64,000 bases of DNA from Acidobacteriota bacterium (GTDB lineage: Bacteria > Acidobacteriota > Thermoanaerobaculia > Multivoradales > J023), in the NCBI GenBank assembly GCA_029263315.1, contig JAJCXR010000054.1, positions 310,001 to 374,000 of the forward strand, written 5' to 3'. The position numbers were made by a program, and so were the translations under genes. Below the pieces are notes generated by a model, which did no database searches, was not told where the DNA came from, and worked only from the letters and a program-made list of their open reading frames with translations. Below, piece after piece: positions 60,470-64,000 of the stretch. Every line of letters starts with the position of its first letter. Within the stretch, counting starts at the first letter, position 1.

Positions 60470-62380
60470 TCAGCGAAACTTGAGCCGCAGCCAGGCCGCG
60501 AGGTCCGCCTCGAGCTGCTGCACTTCGAGGGCGTAGTGCCGCTCTAACTGGCGCGATCCCAATCGGGCCGCCAGCTTGCCGACCAGGGAGACCCTGGGCT
60601 CGCTCCCCGGGCCTGACAGCACCGTCTCCCCAAGGGCGATGGTCGCCAGCTCGTTGGGGGGTAGCCGGGCGAACGAGGCGTAGAAGTCGAGAAACTCCCG
60701 CTGGCCCCGCAAATCAACGAGATAACTCACCAGGTTTCCGGCATAGACGTACTCGTCGGCAGTGCCTTGGCCGCCGAGATCGTGCTGGCCAAGGACCGGA
60801 GCTTTGGTCAATCGAGCCAAATCGATCCCGTTCAACCCCCGCTGGACGAAAGCCCGGTTGCCGTCATAGGTGAGGTCTCCGGAGAAGTACACCGCCGCCC
60901 CCTCTTTCAGCCAAATGGGCGTGAACGGGCGGCTATCCTCGGCCAGGGCCAGATGGACCAACTCATGGGTCACCGTGATACGTCGCAGATCGTCGCGGGT
61001 GCTATCGCCTCGCCGATCGGCGAAGACCGAGCCATTGACATAGAAACCTCGACTGTCGACCACCACCCGTCCAGCCTCGATGGACTGGCGGGCGAGGGCG
61101 ACACCGAGGGCTGAGGGACGGCCCGCCAGACGGGCAAAAAGTTGGCGATCGGTCACCAGATGCACAAAATAGCCCGCCGCCAAGGGGAGGCCCTGACGAT
61201 ACAAACTGGCATAGGCCGCTTCCACATCCGCCGCCAAATCCACCAGCCGATCGCCCCCCTGACCCTCGGTGGCGAGCAAAAAATGATGGCTACGGTGGAC
61301 GCTCAGCGCCTCCACCCGCCAGGGCACCGGGCGATCCCTCAACACTTCGATACCGGCCAGCCGCCAGCCGGCCCCTCGTCGACGCCAGGTCAGGCGCAGG
61401 TCATGGACGAAGGGATTGTCGAACGGTTGCCCGTCCAGGCCATAGCGCAGCTCCGCCGTCGTTTGCAGCGGCCGGTCGTCCCGCCGTGGGGTTTCGATGT
61501 CTCCCAATCGCAAGGTCACAGCCACCAGGGGCAGGGAGCGGATGTTGCTGAAATACCGCTGCTCCTGGGGATGGAGGGAAGGGGCGAAGGTCTCCAGGTA
61601 GGCTGCCAGGTCGTAACGCTCCAGGGCCTCCGCTTGGCGATCCAGGAGGTCTTGCATGGCACTGCGAAGGTCCCCGTGAGCGGACGGCGTGGCGACGCCC
61701 GGCGTGCCGACGCGCGGCGTGCCGACGCCCGGCGTGGCGACGCGCGGCGTGGCGACGCGCGGCGTGCCGACGCCCGGCGACAGCTCGGCCGGTGAGCCAG
61801 CGGCCGGCGATGTCTTAGACGGCGCCGGAGCGGCCCTATCCACAGGCTGATCCAGCACTAGGGACAGGGGCGCGAAGTCGGCAAAACGCAACTCGAAGGT
61901 GCGACCGCTGGGCGGTGCAAAAACAACGGCCCCCCGCCGCGCCTCCCCAGGGGCCAGGGTGCCATCCGAGCTGAGACGTTGCAGGCTAGGATCGAAGGTT
62001 CGGGGCGACGCCAGGCCACCGTCGCTCTCGACCAGTAGAAAATCTTCAGCGCCGAGCTCCCCCACCAAGGCGAAGGCATCGTCGTGACGATTGACGAAGG
62101 CCACTTGCAGTGTCAGGACATCGTCCAGTGACGCCCCACTGACTTCCATCTCCAGATGACGACGGCCGGCGTGTTGGCTGCGGCTCACCGCCCGGCGCGC
62201 CACCTCGGGCGGCGGGGCTTCCGGCGGCTGCGTTGCCGAAGTGATCATCGACGGATCGCCGCCCGACGGATCGCCGCCCGACGGACCGCCGCAGGCTCCG
62301 AGTACGAGCATGAAGCCTGCAACAGCGAAACATCTCGCCCTATCTGCCATCGATTTGTCCAGCCGGCGCCTGCGGGGCAT
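60470..62380 (-). CDS. Lipoprotein with peptidase-MA-like (HExxH) domain
   Basis: 636 aa from the ATG at 62380, with GGAG five bases before it. Lipobox LVLGAC at the end of the signal. A beta-rich N-terminal domain leads to a low-complexity linker of five-residue repeats (VGTPRVATPRVATPGVGTP). The C-terminal domain contains ITVTHELVHLAL (HExxH zinc motif) with WLKEGAAVYFSG (downstream Glu), the gluzincin arrangement of peptidase MA-like proteins. It probably sits on the outer membrane or periplasmic side. Confidence 0.8.
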   Translation of the reverse strand: MPRRRRLDKSMADRARCFAVAGFMLVLGACGGPSGGDPSGGDPSMITSATQPPEAPPPEVARRAVSRSQHAGRRHLEMEVSGASLDDVLTLQVAFVNRHDDAFALVGELGAEDFLLVESDGGLASPRTFDPSLQRLSSDGTLAPGEARRGAVVFAPPSGRTFELRFADFAPLSLVLDQPVDRAAPAPSKTSPAAGSPAELSPGVGTPRVATPRVATPGVGTPRVGTPGVATPSAHGDLRSAMQDLLDRQAEALERYDLAAYLETFAPSLHPQEQRYFSNIRSLPLVAVTLRLGDIETPRRDDRPLQTTAELRYGLDGQPFDNPFVHDLRLTWRRRGAGWRLAGIEVLRDRPVPWRVEALSVHRSHHFLLATEGQGGDRLVDLAADVEAAYASLYRQGLPLAAGYFVHLVTDRQLFARLAGRPSALGVALARQSIEAGRVVVDSRGFYVNGSVFADRRGDSTRDDLRRITVTHELVHLALAEDSRPFTPIWLKEGAAVYFSGDLTYDGNRAFVQRGLNGIDLARLTKAPVLGQHDLGGQGTADEYVYAGNLVSYLVDLRGQREFLDFYASFARLPPNELATIALGETVLSGPGSEPRVSLVGKLAARLGSRQLERHYALEVQQLEADLAAWLRLKFR

Positions 62381-62469
62381 ACAATCTCCAAACGATCTGG
62401 TCAGGTCCAAAGTTGGGCCCAATGATGAACCGGCATGAAACCGTCGTGCCACACCGCCAGGAGAATTCT

Positions 62470-63855
62470 ATGACGATCCTTCGCCCATCGCTCCATGCCA
62501 GCCGCTTTCTTCTCTTGGCCTCACTGATCGCTCTCTGGCTGCCCGGCTCCATGGCCGCGCAAGCCGGGCCAGCGCAAGGGCGCATCATCGACGCCCCCGG
62601 GGCGGTGCTCGAGCATCGCCAGCGCATCGAGCCGGTCAACCGGATGCTGGAGGATCGGCTCGACAATCTTCTGCCGACCCTGATGCGGGAGAGCGGCATC
62701 GACCTCTGGTTGGTGATCAATCGCGAATACGCGGAGGATCCCGTCTACTTCTCCTTGGTACCCGAGCCGGTCTTTGCGGCCCGTCGCACCACCATGTTGG
62801 TATTCCATGATCGCGGCCCGGAGGAAGGGGTCGAGCGCCTGACGGTGAGCCGCTATCCCCTGGGCACCCTCTATGAGCCGGCTTGGGAGGGTGGGGATCT
62901 GGACGAGCAATGGCAGCGCCTGGCCGAGGTGCTGGCGGAGCGGAACCCGCAACGTATCGGGGTCGATATCAGCCGTCATTGGCCGGTGGCCGATGGGCTG
63001 ACCGCGGGTCTGAGGGATCGCCTGGTGGAGGTACTTTCCCCCGAGCTCAGACAGCGGGTGGTCAGCGCCGAGGAACTGGTGGTTCGCTGGATCGAGAGCC
63101 GCAGCGCAGCCGAGCTCGAGGTCTATCCCCATGTGGTGTCATTGGCCCGTGGCGTGATCTCCGAAGCCTTCTCGGAGCGGGTCATCACACCGGGGGTCAC
63201 CAGCACCGACGATGTCGCTTGGTACATCCGCCAACGCTACAGTGATCTCGGTTTGGACATCTGGTTCATGCCCTATGTCAATCTGCAACGGCCGGGCACC
63301 GAATGCACGGCCGACACCCCATTCTGCGGTATCTCCGGAATCATCCAGCGGGGCGATGTGCTGCACACCGACGTCGGAATCTGCTATCTCCGGCTGTGTA
63401 CCGATACCCAAGAGATGGGTTACGTGGCGAAGATCGGCCAAGGGGAGGCGCCGGATGAGCTACAACAGGCCTTGGCGGTGGGCAATCGCTGGCAGGACCT
63501 GCTGACCGAGGCATTTGTCACCGGCCGCTCCGGCAACCAAATCTCAGCGGCGGCCCAAGACGCCGCCACGGCCGAGGGCATCACCTCGAGCGTCTACACC
63601 CATCCCCTGGGGTTTTTCGGTCACGCCCCTGGGCCGACCATCGGCATGTGGGACAACCAAGGTCCCACGGCGGTGCGGGGCGACTGGCCGCTCTATGCCA
63701 ACACCGGTTATGCCATCGAAGGCAACGTCAAGGTGCCGGTCGCCGCCTGGGACGGTCAAATGGTGCAGATCAAGTTGGAACAGAGCGCCTACTTCGACGG
63801 CCAGAAAGTGCTCTACCTGGCAGGTCGCCAGAGTCGCTGGCATGTGGTGCGCTGA
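62470..63855 (+). CDS. Secreted M24-family peptidase-like (Xaa-Pro aminopeptidase fold)
   Basis: 461 aa from the ATG at 62470 with CAGGAG upstream. The signal peptide ends GSMAAQ. The pita-bread domain has metal-ligand candidates in VLHTDVGI (Asp), CTDTQEMGY (Asp), GFFGHAPGP (His), YAIEGNV (Glu) and MVQIKLEQ (Glu), so the dinuclear site looks complete. It may release N-terminal residues before proline in the periplasm or outside. Confidence 0.85.
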   Translation: MTILRPSLHASRFLLLASLIALWLPGSMAAQAGPAQGRIIDAPGAVLEHRQRIEPVNRMLEDRLDNLLPTLMRESGIDLWLVINREYAEDPVYFSLVPEPVFAARRTTMLVFHDRGPEEGVERLTVSRYPLGTLYEPAWEGGDLDEQWQRLAEVLAERNPQRIGVDISRHWPVADGLTAGLRDRLVEVLSPELRQRVVSAEELVVRWIESRSAAELEVYPHVVSLARGVISEAFSERVITPGVTSTDDVAWYIRQRYSDLGLDIWFMPYVNLQRPGTECTADTPFCGISGIIQRGDVLHTDVGICYLRLCTDTQEMGYVAKIGQGEAPDELQQALAVGNRWQDLLTEAFVTGRSGNQISAAAQDAATAEGITSSVYTHPLGFFGHAPGPTIGMWDNQGPTAVRGDWPLYANTGYAIEGNVKVPVAAWDGQMVQIKLEQSAYFDGQKVLYLAGRQSRWHVVR

Positions 63856-63863
63856 AGACTCCC

Positions 63864-64000
63864 TCAAGACAAGCGAAAAAAGCGTCGGATACGGCGCAGC
63901 ATGGTCTGCGATTCCACCTCGAGAGAGTCCGGGGTGCGCGGCGCCTTCTCCCGTGCTTCGAAGGCTGCCACATTGGCCGCTTTGCGCTGCGCCAGAATGC
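63864..64000 (-). CDS. C-terminal end of an unidentified protein (partial)
   Basis: The last 45 codons of a minus-strand gene running off the window: basic and Ala-rich (AQRKAANVAAFEAREKAPR, then MLRRIRRFFRLS-stop). It is convergent with the M24 peptidase gene, nine bases away. Too short to identify. Confidence 0.55.
   Translation of the reverse strand, partial: ILAQRKAANVAAFEAREKAPRTPDSLEVESQTMLRRIRRFFRLS

Noticed and set aside
1..64000. Integron integrase gene or attI
   Set aside because: No tyrosine recombinase with the expected motifs appears in any frame, so the arrays are described as CALIN only.
1..64000. tRNA or rRNA genes
   Set aside because: No cloverleaf with a T-loop motif in context and no rRNA segments were recognised by eye; a covariance search was not possible.

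Overview
The window reads as chromosome of a high-GC Gram-negative bacterium: two-membrane genes (porins, OM beta-barrels, an LpxL-like acyltransferase), large signalling proteins and many secreted proteins of unknown function. The right-hand gene content resembles Acidobacteriota, possibly Thermoanaerobaculia; this is an inference, since no marker gene settles it.

Layout. 1-1.3 kb: an IS3-family element cut by the window edge. 1.3-19.4 kb: a cassette array with almost every gene on the minus strand. Its genes are separated by attC-like sites (RYYYAAC...GTTRRRY ends around imperfect hairpins), and several stop or start codons lie inside those sites. No integron integrase is present, so this is a CALIN (cluster of attC sites lacking an integrase). 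It also holds a group II intron remnant, an ISL3 fragment, a MITE-like element and a half-deleted amidohydrolase copy. 19.5-31.3 kb: a complete phosphate locus, all on the minus strand: pstS-pstC-pstA-pstB, a phosphate-porin-like gene, phoU, phoB, phoR. Five 11-bp repeats upstream of pstS form a probable PHO box. 31.4-37.4 kb: a second cassette array in the same orientation. The phosphate locus is therefore sandwiched between two CALIN segments.

Cassette cargo includes a TIR-CHAT fusion, an FRG-domain protein, a PD-(D/E)XK-like protein, a membrane protein with a PLD-like domain, other small membrane proteins, a barstar-family and a MafI-like immunity protein with no toxin, a DUF5946 protein, and a secreted Cys-rich peptide whose cysteine spacing matches CS-alpha-beta defensins. 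Four copies of a 0.4-0.5 kb repeat end exactly at the integrase crossover base, tying both arrays together.

37.5-64 kb: ordinary chromosome. A secreted kinase-like protein, a ParE-type toxin-antitoxin pair, a nitronate monooxygenase, a class A PBP, a LolA-like protein, RarD, a secreted trypsin-like protease, DedA, an acyltransferase, an OM protein, ComF, a TonB-receptor-like protein, a histidine kinase with a sigma-54 response regulator (a -24/-12 promoter precedes the kinase), a hairpin-rich tandem repeat, an S1 protein with a long Ala-rich N-terminus, a metallopeptidase-like lipoprotein and a secreted M24 peptidase.
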